Notes under the pieces: model-generated | Seen by the model: the letters and a program-made list of their open reading frames with translations, nothing else | Databases searched by the model: none | Told to the model about the DNA's origin: nothing | From: Paratinospora sagittata | Taxonomy: Eukaryota; Streptophyta; Magnoliopsida; Ranunculales; Menispermaceae | Length of the DNA: 64,000 nucleotides | Reading direction: 5' to 3' | NCBI GenBank assembly: GCA_035771175.1 | Contig: CM069595.1 | Location: forward strand, 5,746,094 to 5,810,093 | Program-made: the position numbers and the translations under genes | Shown: piece after piece, positions 24,795 to 35,131 of the stretch | How positions within the stretch are numbered: the first letter of the stretch is position 1 | Layout: every line of letters begins with the position of its first letter

Positions 24795-25960
24795 GTTGAG
24801 GGTGGAAGGAAAGACCATCATACAAAAATGGAGAACTTATTATCTCGAGGCTTTTGCACGACTGGTTGCTCTTGCAGTGACATGAATACAGGATCAAAGT
24901 CCTTCTAGGAGAGCTAGTAATGTGAATATCTATTTATGTCTGCTTGACCTTTTAATTTTTCATTAGGCTGTACTTTGATTTTCCCATATTTATCTTTGAG
25001 TTTTTAGTTCTTTTGACTTGTCAAATTGGCTTAAAAGACTTAAACTGTCTGCAACATCAAATGGATGAAATAAATATACTGCATTTCTATTATATTATAG
25101 GCGACAGACACTGCAGTGATTTTGTAATTTTAGTGCGGAATTCACTGTTTAGTACTCCCTTTGTTTAGCTACTTTCTCTTTAATGTTTAGTGAAAAAGCA
25201 GTTAAGAAGATGTTTGGCCAAGCATCTGAGTTTGGTTAAAAAACCTTATTATTGCAAACTTGTCTCCGGATTTGTCTACTGTCGTTAGGGTTGGTTTTTA
25301 GCATCCTATTACATGAACTGAAATTACTATATCAAATTCTTTGATGAGTTGAGTTTTGCAACCAATAATGGTATCTACTGTTTATTTGTGTTTTATCATC
25401 ATCCAGGGCAGCTGCCATCAACTGTATCTCAACCTTTTCCTGTATTATTTCATTTTGAAGTGCTCAGAGGCTGTGTTTTGTGCCATTTTCTGCATAAGCA
25501 ATGGTCTAGATTTCTTCACTCGAATGTTTGTTTGTGTTTTGGCATTTAATTATGCTATTACATCGATATTTAAACTTGTTTCAAGTGTGGCAAATAATTT
25601 CAGATTATGTCCTCATCAAATAAAGCTAGTATTTTTGTGAAGTGAGTTGAATGGTAGGTAACTTGTCTACTGTGGGCTGATGTGTGCTAGTTATTTGAAA
25701 GAGTGGACAGGCCTTTGAAACCCTTTAAAAGACTTCATAGAAAACTCCTCTGTTTGAGAACCTTCCTATTTGAAAAAATAGGTTTATGACTCATAAGCAT
25801 GATGTAACATAGATTTACATAGCGTAAGGTTTAATTTAGGGTCAATTAGAGAGTTGTTAAAGTATGTTAACCATAATGTGCCCTCCTCTTTTTCTTCCCT
25901 CTCTTATGAGTTATTACACATTGAGTTAAAGGATTCACTTGATACTAAAGGTGCAGGTGG
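24795..25960. other. 3' flank of MORF3; no gene seen
   Basis: The first few hundred bases probably hold the MORF3 3' UTR. The remainder is ordinary AT-rich intergenic DNA. Short open frames near 25349-25640 have no splice context or family resemblance. Confidence 0.5.
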
Positions 25961-25966
25961 AAAGAA

Positions 25967-26879
25967 CCAAGGACTAAAAATTCTCCAAATTTCGGTGAAA
26001 TTCGGCGAATTTTTTCGGTTTTTTTACCATTGAAGTGCAAAGTGGGATGTAAAATAAAAAATGCAAAAATTCGCTAAATAATTCGATAAACTTCGACAAC
26101 TTCGACGAAATTCGATAAACTTTGACAAAAGTTTAGTTTTTCAATAAAAAATGCAAAAATTCGAGCAAAAATTCGATAAAATTCGATGAAATTAGACAGA
26201 GAAGTAAAAAAGATGTTACTTCATCAATAAAAAACAAAAAAACACTAATAATTATGTATTATTTTCAACTTCATCAACCAACATAGCAATATAAATTTTA
26301 AAAAATAATTTAACAAGTTAACAAATTATGTAGTTTATGAGATATGCTTTACCAAAAAAAAAAAAAAAGAAGCAAAATAAATAAATAGTTAAAGTCGAAA
26401 TAAGATAAAAACTTAAAAATAAATTAAAAGATTTTCTAAAGTCATCTTTTTTTAGTTAACTCTTATGAAACAAGATTAATAAACAACACATTCAAATAAT
26501 AAACTAATAAATTAAGCATGATAGAATTTAAACTAGTAAAGTATATGGTCGAGAAGCAAGCCACCACAAAATTAAATATCAAAATAAAGAAAACAAATTA
26601 AGACCAAAAGCCGTCATTCAAATTCATCAACTCACTTAACAAGATTGATTTTGTTAGGTCGCTTATTGATATTTTTATGTATTAAAAGTGTCTATTTATA
26701 TTAGTTTTTAGCTTATACTACAATAAATTTAGATATTTAAGCACATATGCAAAAATTCTCTAAACTTCTCTAATTTAGCAAATTTTTACAAAAATTCTCC
26801 ATGTCGAATTAAACTTCTCCGAATTAATTCTGATTTTTGAAGGTCAAGTTTAGGGCGAAATCGAAGTTTCGTACCTTGG
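25967..26879. mobile_element. Non-autonomous TIR element (about 0.9 kb)
   Basis: The interval begins CCAAGGACTAAAAATTC and ends GAAGTTTCGTACCTTGG, so CCAAGG/CCTTGG form short inverted termini with weaker symmetry further in. The 6-mer AAAGAA directly abuts both ends (25961-25966 and 26880-26885). Because the left copy is also preceded by GG, the duplication can equally be read as 8-bp GGAAAGAA, which would fit hAT. Inside, near both ends, are recurring TTCGATAAA / TTCGACAA units. There is no transposase frame. Confidence 0.6.
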
Positions 26880-27078
26880 AAAGAACACACTCATTTTGCA
26901 TTAAACCAAATTTATTATTTGATGTGTCTTTCCTGATTTATGGTTAAAGAGCATCTCATTCTTATTATAAGGTGCAAGGAGGCATAGAAAATTTTGATTT
27001 CAGGCCCATTACTCTTGTTAGGAATACCTAAAAGAGAATGAGTACCAGGGGTGAAAAGAGACTGAGACGACTCTAGGG

Positions 27079-28300
27079 ATGCCTCCGACGGCGAGCTTCC
27101 GTATTGGTTCTAAGGAGTTTGCCATTGGGATTGGCTCCGACGAAACTTCGGTGGTGATAAAGGAAATCACTAAGAAGAAGCCATTCGTGCTATTGTTAGG
27201 GAGGGATTCAACAGCCTGGTTGGGATTCCTTGCAGGTGGCTGTAGTGTGGGCAGGTCCAAGTCGGCTGATAAGAAAACATTCTGGGACAAGGATGGAGTG
27301 ATTTTCTTGGAAGAACTTAAGAACAACAGAGGTAAGTTCTTTCGGATTCTTAAGGTGGAGAATGGTTTTGCGTATTCGATCATCATTCCGACGATGACAA
27401 TGGGGGAAGCTGGGAGATCTTTCGAAATGGGATCAACAACGCGGTCCTGGAAACCTATTGGAAATGATGTCACGCTTGGTCGAAGTCGCTTGGCTGGTGA
27501 TATGGCCTCAAAGGAAATGATGAATACCACCATTCTGTTGAAAACCACTCACAGAGATTGTGCTAGCAATGGGTTGCAGGAGGACGCCACAAAGATTCTT
27601 TGGGACTACGTTGTGGTTATTTTCAGATCAAATCCTTCTTTAAAGTGGGGATTGGCACAAAAAGATATTTCAAATGCTATTAGCAGACCGATCTTTCTTT
27701 CGGTCATGTCGGACGATAGGGCGGTGTTGTGGTGCCACGACCCGGAGGAAAAGAAATTTCTTCTTAATGTGTTCAGGTCGGCGAAACTGAAAATTGAAGG
27801 CTGGGACAAAAATTCCCAATGGTCGGACCCCCTATTTTTACTGTTTTAATGATTGGATCGACATTGATGGGATTTCATTCAAGAACTGGGGGTGTGAGGT
27901 TTTTGAAAAAATTGGCGCAATTTGCGGAGGCCTCATACAAATCCACGAAGATACTTTAAATTTATCCTATCTAAGGCACGCTAAGATCAAAGTGAGAGGA
28001 AATATCAATTCCTTCTTCTCGGTCTTCCACACAGTCCAGCATGAAGGCGACTTCTCTAAAATTCGTATTTTCAGAACCAGCGGAGGTGGTCACCGGACAA
28101 ACAATATGTCAAAATTGCAGGTGTTCCGACAAAAAGGCATGGCGAAACCTGTGGCCAGGCGGGCCGAGAACGTGCTCGATGAAGGTGAAGCCATTGACGT
28201 CGGGACCCGCACGGATTGGCCGGTGACGGCATCAATTGTGTTCTTGGCGAGCCACGCCGTTCCACCTGCGCAGAGGATTCATATCTTGGGTTGTCAGGTA
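27079..28300 (+). pseudogene. LINE C ORF1 (DUF4283-like nucleic-acid-binding protein), broken
   Basis: The frame 27079-27849 starts at an ATG (MPPTASFRIGSKEF) and encodes 256 aa. A +1 shift then continues the homology from about 27840 with WIDIDGISFKNWG and ICGGLIQIHEDT, which look like the DUF4283/RRM-like part of plant LINE ORF1. ORF1 products bind element RNA. The frameshift makes it a pseudogene. The downstream region to 29400 is weakly open in several frames and probably represents the decayed remainder. Confidence 0.6.
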
Positions 28301-29952
28301 CGAAAATAATGCCAGTGTTGCCAGAGGAAACGTGTCAATGTGAGGGCGGCTTGCTTTCCAAATACGGCGGCATAATGGGGGACGTGGATACCTTGGCTGA
28401 CAAAGTAGAGGTACGGGGTGGCTGCGTGGCAGGTCTTGGCGCCGGTAGTGGTCCAACACGTGCTGATCATGATGGCGCTTGCGTTAATCAACGTCAGGAT
28501 GTACAATCAAAGCTTCCTGGTTCCCCTCTTTCAGGGCAAGGGTAGGGAGGAGGTGGTGGGGCCAGCTTGGCGGTTTGCTATGATTTGGAAGTCCCCTCTA
28601 AAATAAAAGAGGTTGTGAATTTAGACAGGGGGAGTGGCTTTTTCTTCAAGCCAATGGGACTACCCAACTTTGTCGGGGAGGATAGGCCTTCTCTCTGGAC
28701 CATGGGCCAATTGTGCAATCTGGGAGACCCATTGAATGTGCTAGTTGCGGAGCTAGTGTTGGCCCATCTCAACTGGGCCAAGGCAGTGGGCTGGGAATGG
28801 TTCAGGCCTAGAGCGCAGACTCGTATAACACAGTTTCTTTAGGGGATAAGTCGGTGCTCCCAACCCATGTTTCTGACTCATTTAAGTCTGATGATTATTT
28901 CTGAAGCAACACTCTTGTAGTCTTTGATGCTGACGGTGAGGATGCCAGCGACTCTCATAATTCGCTATCTCTGAAGTCGAAGGCGAAGCTGGTGGCAGGT
29001 GGGAGATGGCGATCTGGGGGCTCCACACAAGGGATGCGCTTGGGTCAGGTGTCTTTCTCTCAGGATGATGAGTGTGCGTTCGATTGTAACTCTCGGATCG
29101 CCTCGAAAGGTGTGCTTTCGGGGATCTTTGCTCATTCGGATTCAGGGGTGAGAAATCGTCGGGGCAACCAGTCGAAGAAGGAAAGGCGGCTTTGTTCGAA
29201 ACAACACATAATGACTCCGATGGAGCCGGAAGACGACGATGACAACGACTGCGAGGTCGACTCCTTGCGGGGTGGGGTGGGGGGGATCTCGAAGACGTCA
29301 TTGCTGGAGACTGCTCCAACGAGTCGGTGCACTCTTTCTTTTCCTCGTCTGAACATGAAATACCCGAGGCTATGGAGTTAGTAGGGACAATTTTCATTGC
29401 GGCTCAGAATTAGATTGAGCCGGCGGTTGAGGAGCTCGTGCCCGAGGATTCGACTAATGGTGACTCCCCTTCAGATTCAGATCTGAGTCAAAATGGTGGG
29501 AACAAGGTAACCTTTAATTCTAATCTTGTTGGTGGTCTTAATTTGCCCAACAATTTTCATCCTATGTCTGCTCCTTGTTTGTTTTCCTTTCCTCGTCTTT
29601 CTCTCATTCCTAAATCAACCACAAGCCAACAACCAAATTTGGCCCGTTCCCCTAGCTCCTTCCCAATGGGAAATCTCCGAAGAAACATTGTGTCTGCAGC
29701 GGGTTTGGAAAGTTTTCTGTCTGATGATAATCGCGTGGTGGGGGCTCACAGGAGATCTGATGCAATGACTATGGGTGCAATGGCCAGGAACAACTCGGTA
29801 CTGAGGGGCGTTGCTTCTCAGGAAACTTTAGCTGATTACATGGGGAAAATGGATCTAAAAGTTTTCAAGATTCAGAGAGATCAGGTTCTTGATGGGATCA
29901 AAAGGTTTTTGCCGAATGATGTGGTTTGAATCTTGGAAAAGAAGGGTCTCAG

Positions 29953-30626
29953 ATGAAGATATTATCATGGAACATTCGAGGATGCAGTTCAAGTCATAAA
30001 AGGTGTCTGATCAGAAGAGTTATTTCTAGAGCCAATCTGGATATCATAATTCTTCAGGAAACCAAAAAGCAAGTCTTGGGTTCGAGCAGTAATCAACCAA
30101 ATTTGGAGTTCACGATTCAGGGGCTGGGCTACTCTTCCATCCGAAGGGTCATCTGGGGGAATTTTGATGGCTTGGGACTCACGGTCTGTTGAGGTGATTT
30201 CTTGCCTGATTGGTTTGTTCTCGGTCTCTATTCTCATCAGACGGTCTGAATCATATCAGTGGTGGCTCACAGGCGTATACGACCTCCCTCTCCATCCACC
30301 CGACAAGAGTTTTGGGATGAGATTGTCGGATTGTCTGTAATATGTGGTGATTGTTGGTGCGTGTCGGGCGATTTTAACACCACAAGATCCACGGTGAAAA
30401 AGCTTAATAGTTGGAGATTGACTCGAAGTATGCAAGAGTTCGATCAAGTAATTAATGAGTTGGGTCTTAAGGACCCTCCAATGTGCAATGCAAAATTCAC
30501 GTGGTCGAACATGAGAACTGTGCCAATATGTTGCAAACTGGATAGATTCCCTTTCTCCTCAGTGTGGGAATCTTTTTTTCCCTTCTATAGGGTGGAGGCG
30601 CTATGTAGGTTGACTTCAGACTATCG
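29953..30626 (+). pseudogene. LINE C endonuclease domain (EEP family), broken
   Basis: The domain starts MKILSWNIRGCSS, the classic first motif of the exonuclease-endonuclease-phosphatase fold, followed by IILQETKK (metal-binding Glu) and, in a second frame after 30259, CVSGDFNTTRS (catalytic Asp-x-Asn) and a TWSN...KLDRF-like stretch. A stop and frameshift around 30190-30260 break it. It ends abruptly at LTSDYR, where the sequence jumps into the reverse transcriptase. Confidence 0.75.
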
Positions 30627-32668
30627 TTGAGAAGAATCAGTCAGCTTTCATTCATGGAAGGCAAATCCTGGACGCTATTCTCATTGCTAATGAAGTGGTG
30701 GAGGAGTACAGGGCGCATTAGAGAAAAGGTGTTGTGTTTAAAGTGGATTTTGCGAAGGCTTATGATTCTGTGGAGTGGGGGTTTTTGGAGTTCATCTTGC
30801 ACAAGAAAGGTTTTGGAGACAGATGGGTTAGGTGGATGATGGGGTGTGTCAGCTCCGTTACATACTCAGTGTTCATTAATGGCAAACCTAAAGGAAAGAT
30901 TGCAGCTGGAAGGGGTCTTAGACAAGGTGACCCCCTCTCCCCGTTCTTGTTTACCATCGTCTAGGAAGATTGATTTCCAGAGCAAGGTCATTCTAATTGG
31001 TTGAAGGATTTTTCGTGGGGAAAGAGAAAGTGGAGTTTTCTCATCTTCAGTTTGCGGATGATGCCCTGCTTTTTCTAAAGGGGAACGAAGACAACATCTG
31101 GAGGGCTATACAACTTCATTATTTTGGCTCGATGTCTGGGCTCAAAGTCAATATTACAAAGTGCCAAATGGCGGGAATTAACATGGAGGCAGATGCTTTG
31201 CTCAGATTGGCCAATATGGTTGGTTGTTCAGTTGGGGTTTGGCCAATGTCTTACCTTGGCCTTCCTTTGGGTGGCAATCCCAACTTAGAGGTATTCTGGG
31301 AACTGGTCTTGTCAAAGATTTCTAGAAGGCTAGATGGGTGGAAGAGGGCTTTTTTGTCAAAAGGAGGAAGACTGATTCTTATCAGAGCAGTGTTGGCGGC
31401 ATTACCTTCGTATTACTTGTCTATGTTTAGAATTCCGGCGAGTGTTGCTATCGTGATCGAGAGGAAATTTAAATTTTTTCTTTGGAAAGGAAAGGACAGT
31501 GCTTACTTGGGTAGCTTGGTCAAGTGGGCAGAGGTTTAGAAACCACTGGAGAAAGGTGGCTTGGGTATTGGCAATATCCGACTGAGGAACATTGCCTTGT
31601 GTGGCAAGTGGCTTTGGCGCTATCTCTCTGAACCAGATTCTCTTTGGGCTTATGTGATTCGCAGCAAATATGGGCATTCCTCTATGTTGGAGTTGGGTGG
31701 TAGTGTTGGTCGGCTCAGCAAGTCATCTCAGCGGTGTCCATGGAAGTTTATCTTTTCTTTTGCCCCTCAGGTCCTCCCGCATATTCGACTTATTATAGGG
31801 AATGGTCACTCTTTTCGATTATGGGAAGACAAGTGGATGGGGGATTCCTCATTGGCCTACACATACCCTCACCTTTATCGTCTTTCCCTTGCTAAGAATC
31901 AACCTATTGTTAAATTCCTCAATCCTGATGACCCTTCCACGCTATCACCTTCTTGGAATTTTCACCTTCCTAGGGTCCTTATTGCCAGAGAACTTAATGA
32001 GATCCCAATCCTTTTAGCTAGTTTACCTTTGGTTAGGCTATTTGATTCCCCCGATAGGGAATCATGGTCCCTCTCACCTAACTGTGTTTTTTCAACCAAA
32101 TCTCTTTTTGAGGTCCTTTGCAACAACCATTCATTCTCACCTTTTCCACTTTCTCAAACCATTTGGCAAGTCAAGGTACCAACTAAGGTTAGTTTTTTTG
32201 GTTGGCTTTTAGCCCACAACAGGCTTAACACTTGTGACATGCTTCAAAGGCGAGCGCCCAATTGGTGCCTCTCGCCTCACTGTTGCGTGTTTTGTTTGCA
32301 GGATGGGGAGAGTTCAAGCCATTTGTTTTTTGAATGTTGTTTTGCGAGAGGAATCTGGAATAGATGGCAGTCATTCGCGGGAGGACGATATAGGGCTCCT
32401 TCTAATGCGGTTGAAGGGTTATCAGGTTCACATTTTTCAAACCTCTCTACAGCTGAGAGAGAGACTGGGTTAATTGCCTCGTATGCCACGTTGTGGTCAT
32501 TATGGTTGGAGCGAAATGATAGGGTGTTCAATAATAATTCTAAAGGGAGTGATTTGCTGTGGGAAAACATTAAAATTATTAGCTAGCTCTTGGGTTTTTG
32601 CTTCCGCTTGGGCGAATGGGTTTTTCATTAGTGGGTGGTTACTAAATTGGAGTGATTGTTTATTTTAA
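30627..32668 (+). pseudogene. LINE C reverse transcriptase and zf-RVT C-terminus, broken
   Basis: It enters the RT in mid-domain at EKNQSAFIHGRQILDA, then [26 protein letters not shown] and the FADD catalytic box (31051-31062). The thumb region follows with YLGLPLGGNP and SKGGRLILIRAVL, and from 31561 a long 341-aa frame holds the C-terminal domain with a zf-RVT-like C-x2-C ... HLFF.C motif and WLERNDRVF. Stops after EEYRAH, FTIV and AEV and a frameshift near 32580 inactivate it. It is clearly related to LINE A, with shared motifs along the whole RT. Confidence 0.88.
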
Positions 32669-32780
32669 CCTCACTCGATGCCAGTGCGCGTGATTGGGGG
32701 TTTTTCCTTTGATTGTCATTTTCATTTTTTGGTCTCCGCTATAATTGTATTTCCTTTGATTGTTATTATTCTTCGATCTA

Positions 32781-33759
32781 GGATGAGAATGATACTTGCA
32801 TCATTTCTATTGAACATTGTGCTTTTATCCAGAACTGGGGGATTGTTGAGTTTTTCCTTTCTATAATATGGTTGACTAACTTTAAGTGCAAAGAGATCAG
32901 TGCTAGAAGGGAATTTATTTGGGGTGGATGAAGTGGGTACGTCAATTGGCTTGTTTCAACTGATCATCGACTCATATTGAGAGTTTTCTGGTTTTAGGCT
33001 ATAATATCCTTGCTCTTCTTTGTTGATTATCACAGTGGTCAAAGACCTTGAGTGGATGGTTACAAGTGGTCTGGGCAGTAGCTTGAAGTGTTCTAGATTG
33101 ATTAGGAAAAAAATTTTCAGCCACCACTTCCTAGTTTTCTGATGAAAACTGTACCTGAGTTGTCTCTAGATGTTCTTATATTAGATTTCTTAGGGGTCGT
33201 CTTTATTGTTTTTAGGTTGTTTCATGTCTAAAAATTAATCTATGAATTTTAAGGTTGCTGGTGTGTGGTTCCAAGGCTTTGAGGTTTCTATTTGAACTAG
33301 GATTTAGCAATCTTCAATTAGGGACTAATTAAATTTAAGTATGCCAAATTCCCACTTGACCTATCTTACCCAAGATGCGTTTTTCCAGAAGGGTCAAGAT
33401 GGTGCTTATCAAAATTTACTTGGATAATCTGCTAGTCTGCCATTGTTTTTTTCAATGGCTTAGCACTTGTTCTCAGACACATTAAGATCATTTTGAAGAT
33501 TTAATTGGAGCAGTTGTTGTAGGCATTAGGTATTCACTTAAAAGTGGCTATTATGGTGCATCTTTTTCTAAGGATTTGATGTAGTTTTCATTTTAGGGAA
33601 TCTGAGGTATGAAGTTTGCCTGTGAACTGTGGAGGAGAGTGATTAGGGACATTTATGCCTGACGTGAGCTGTGCTGTTGTGTTTCACTTGGAGTGAGCTG
33701 ACCATTCTATTGTCTGATATAATGATCCCTAAGTATCTCTTATAGAGGGCATTTAAAAG
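32781..33759. other. Unassigned intergenic sequence after LINE C
   Basis: No open frame or family resemblance is visible. It may include the decayed 3' part of LINE C or another repeat, but I see no poly(A) tail, terminal repeat or duplication that would define one. Confidence 0.4.
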
Positions 33760-34390
33760 GAGCCTGAAAGTTGAGAATTGGTGACAGTGGTTGGTTTGAC
33801 TGATACTGATTGGGAGACTGGTTCGATTGCTCTCACCGGCTCAGCTACTCGATAGGAATAGGAAACCGTTCCAACCACTTCCACTTATTCGGGACATTCA
33901 CTCTCAAAAGCATGATCGTCACTCTTAACTCGTGCTAAATGCCTCTCATAGGGAAAGCTTGTTCCCTCCTTCCCTAGTTGTACTATTCAACCTACCTAAT
34001 CCCGGTTCACTAGGGGATGATCCAGCAATCATGTGTCCGGTTTTTTGTTTTGATTTCCACCAATTGAATGAAAAAATAAGGAGAAATTCCTGGAGATTAA
34101 TGAGCTAAAAAAGGGAGCAATTCCCCCAGAAAGGGTATAACCTTAGTTACCCGCAGGTCATAAGCTGGTAACCAGTGGAAGAGTAAGAACTGAAGGCTTA
34201 CGAACTACTGAAGTGAACCTAAAGCACCAGCAAAGAAAAGTGATTCTCAAGTTCTTCCTGCAGCGAAGAGCATTGTTTATGCTGCTACACTAGGAGTAGA
34301 ATGGATGCTCATTATCATCCTCTCTTCCCCCTATTTCTTGCTGGCTCTTCAACCCTTTCAATTTCAGACTTTTCTTCTTGATCAAAGGTA
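33760..34390. other. Compositionally distinct block, possible organellar insertion
   Basis: This block is noticeably more GC-rich and less simple in texture than its flanks and contains no long frame. Its composition reminds me of plant mitochondrial intergenic DNA, so a nuclear mitochondrial insertion is possible. I recognise no mitochondrial gene in it, and the assignment is only an impression from composition. Confidence 0.3.
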
Positions 34391-35131
34391 TTAAAACTCA
34401 GTGAAACTTATTTTGTTCATTTAATACAATTCTATATGATGTCATGAAACCTGTTGAGTGGTCATAGAAACTTTGTTGTCAATTTCTGCTGTATGTGAGA
34501 GAAATCATGGGTCACCTGCGTGTCCATTATGATTTTGCTTAGTCTTTGTCGTACGTACTTCGTGTACATGTCATCTTTCTTCTTTCTGATCTTCAACCTT
34601 TTGATAGAATAAGCAATATGCAATCTTATCATCAATTACACCAGTTCCATTTATATATTAGTTTGTCGATCATAGCACGTTCTATGGCTTACGACACCTG
34701 TCTTAAGCGTCCCATCTACAAACATAATTAAAGTTTTTTTCGTCTGCTTGTTTTCTATGGCCTCTTTTACAATTAAGATACCTAATCTTATGCCCTATCC
34801 CAACGCTTTATTATAAAAGTATTAAAACTAACTATTACTATTAGTTAATTATAAGTTTATATCTTTGTTTTAATCAAGACGAGAAAAAGCTTCAACACAC
34901 GCAGCTTCTGGATTGTGTAGCAGAGTTCAGGTCTTGACTTAACAGAGCTATAACTCATCTAATTTCATCACATCTATAATTCAAATAACCAGGTAGTAGT
35001 AGTAACCCACACACAAGTTACCAGATAAGCTTTCAATCATACTAGTTCTGAAATCCAATACAATACATGGAGCTTAACCTTCTTCAGCATACTAGTTTCC
35101 ATTAAAAAACATACACAAAATGGTTTTGCAT
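34391..35131. other. Intergenic, 3' flank of the F-box/LRR gene
   Basis: Ordinary AT-rich sequence. The last ~200 bases before 35131 probably contain the 3' UTR of the minus-strand F-box/LRR gene. Nothing else is seen. Confidence 0.5.

Larger units (their letters stand above)
27000..32780 (+). mobile_element. LINE C: near full-length but broken L1-type LINE
   Basis: In order on the plus strand: an ORF1 region (27079-28300), a variable serine-rich stretch (29438-29929), an AP-type endonuclease (29953-30626), reverse transcriptase (30627-31539) and a zf-RVT C-terminus (31561-32668). The reading frame is interrupted by frameshifts and stops (for example at 27847, 30719, 30961 and 31537), and the join between endonuclease and RT lacks the linker and the first RT blocks. 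The ends are approximate: no clear poly(A) tail or target duplication is visible, so the 3' end has decayed or been lost. It is non-functional. Confidence 0.85.

Noticed and set aside
27018..27548. 176-codon open frame antisense to LINE C ORF1
   Set aside because: A shadow of the plus-strand ORF1 frame with no independent family signal.
28882..29397. 171-codon open frame on the minus strand within LINE C
   Set aside because: Serine/proline-rich shadow of the GC-richer LINE interior; no start context, splice sites or homology.
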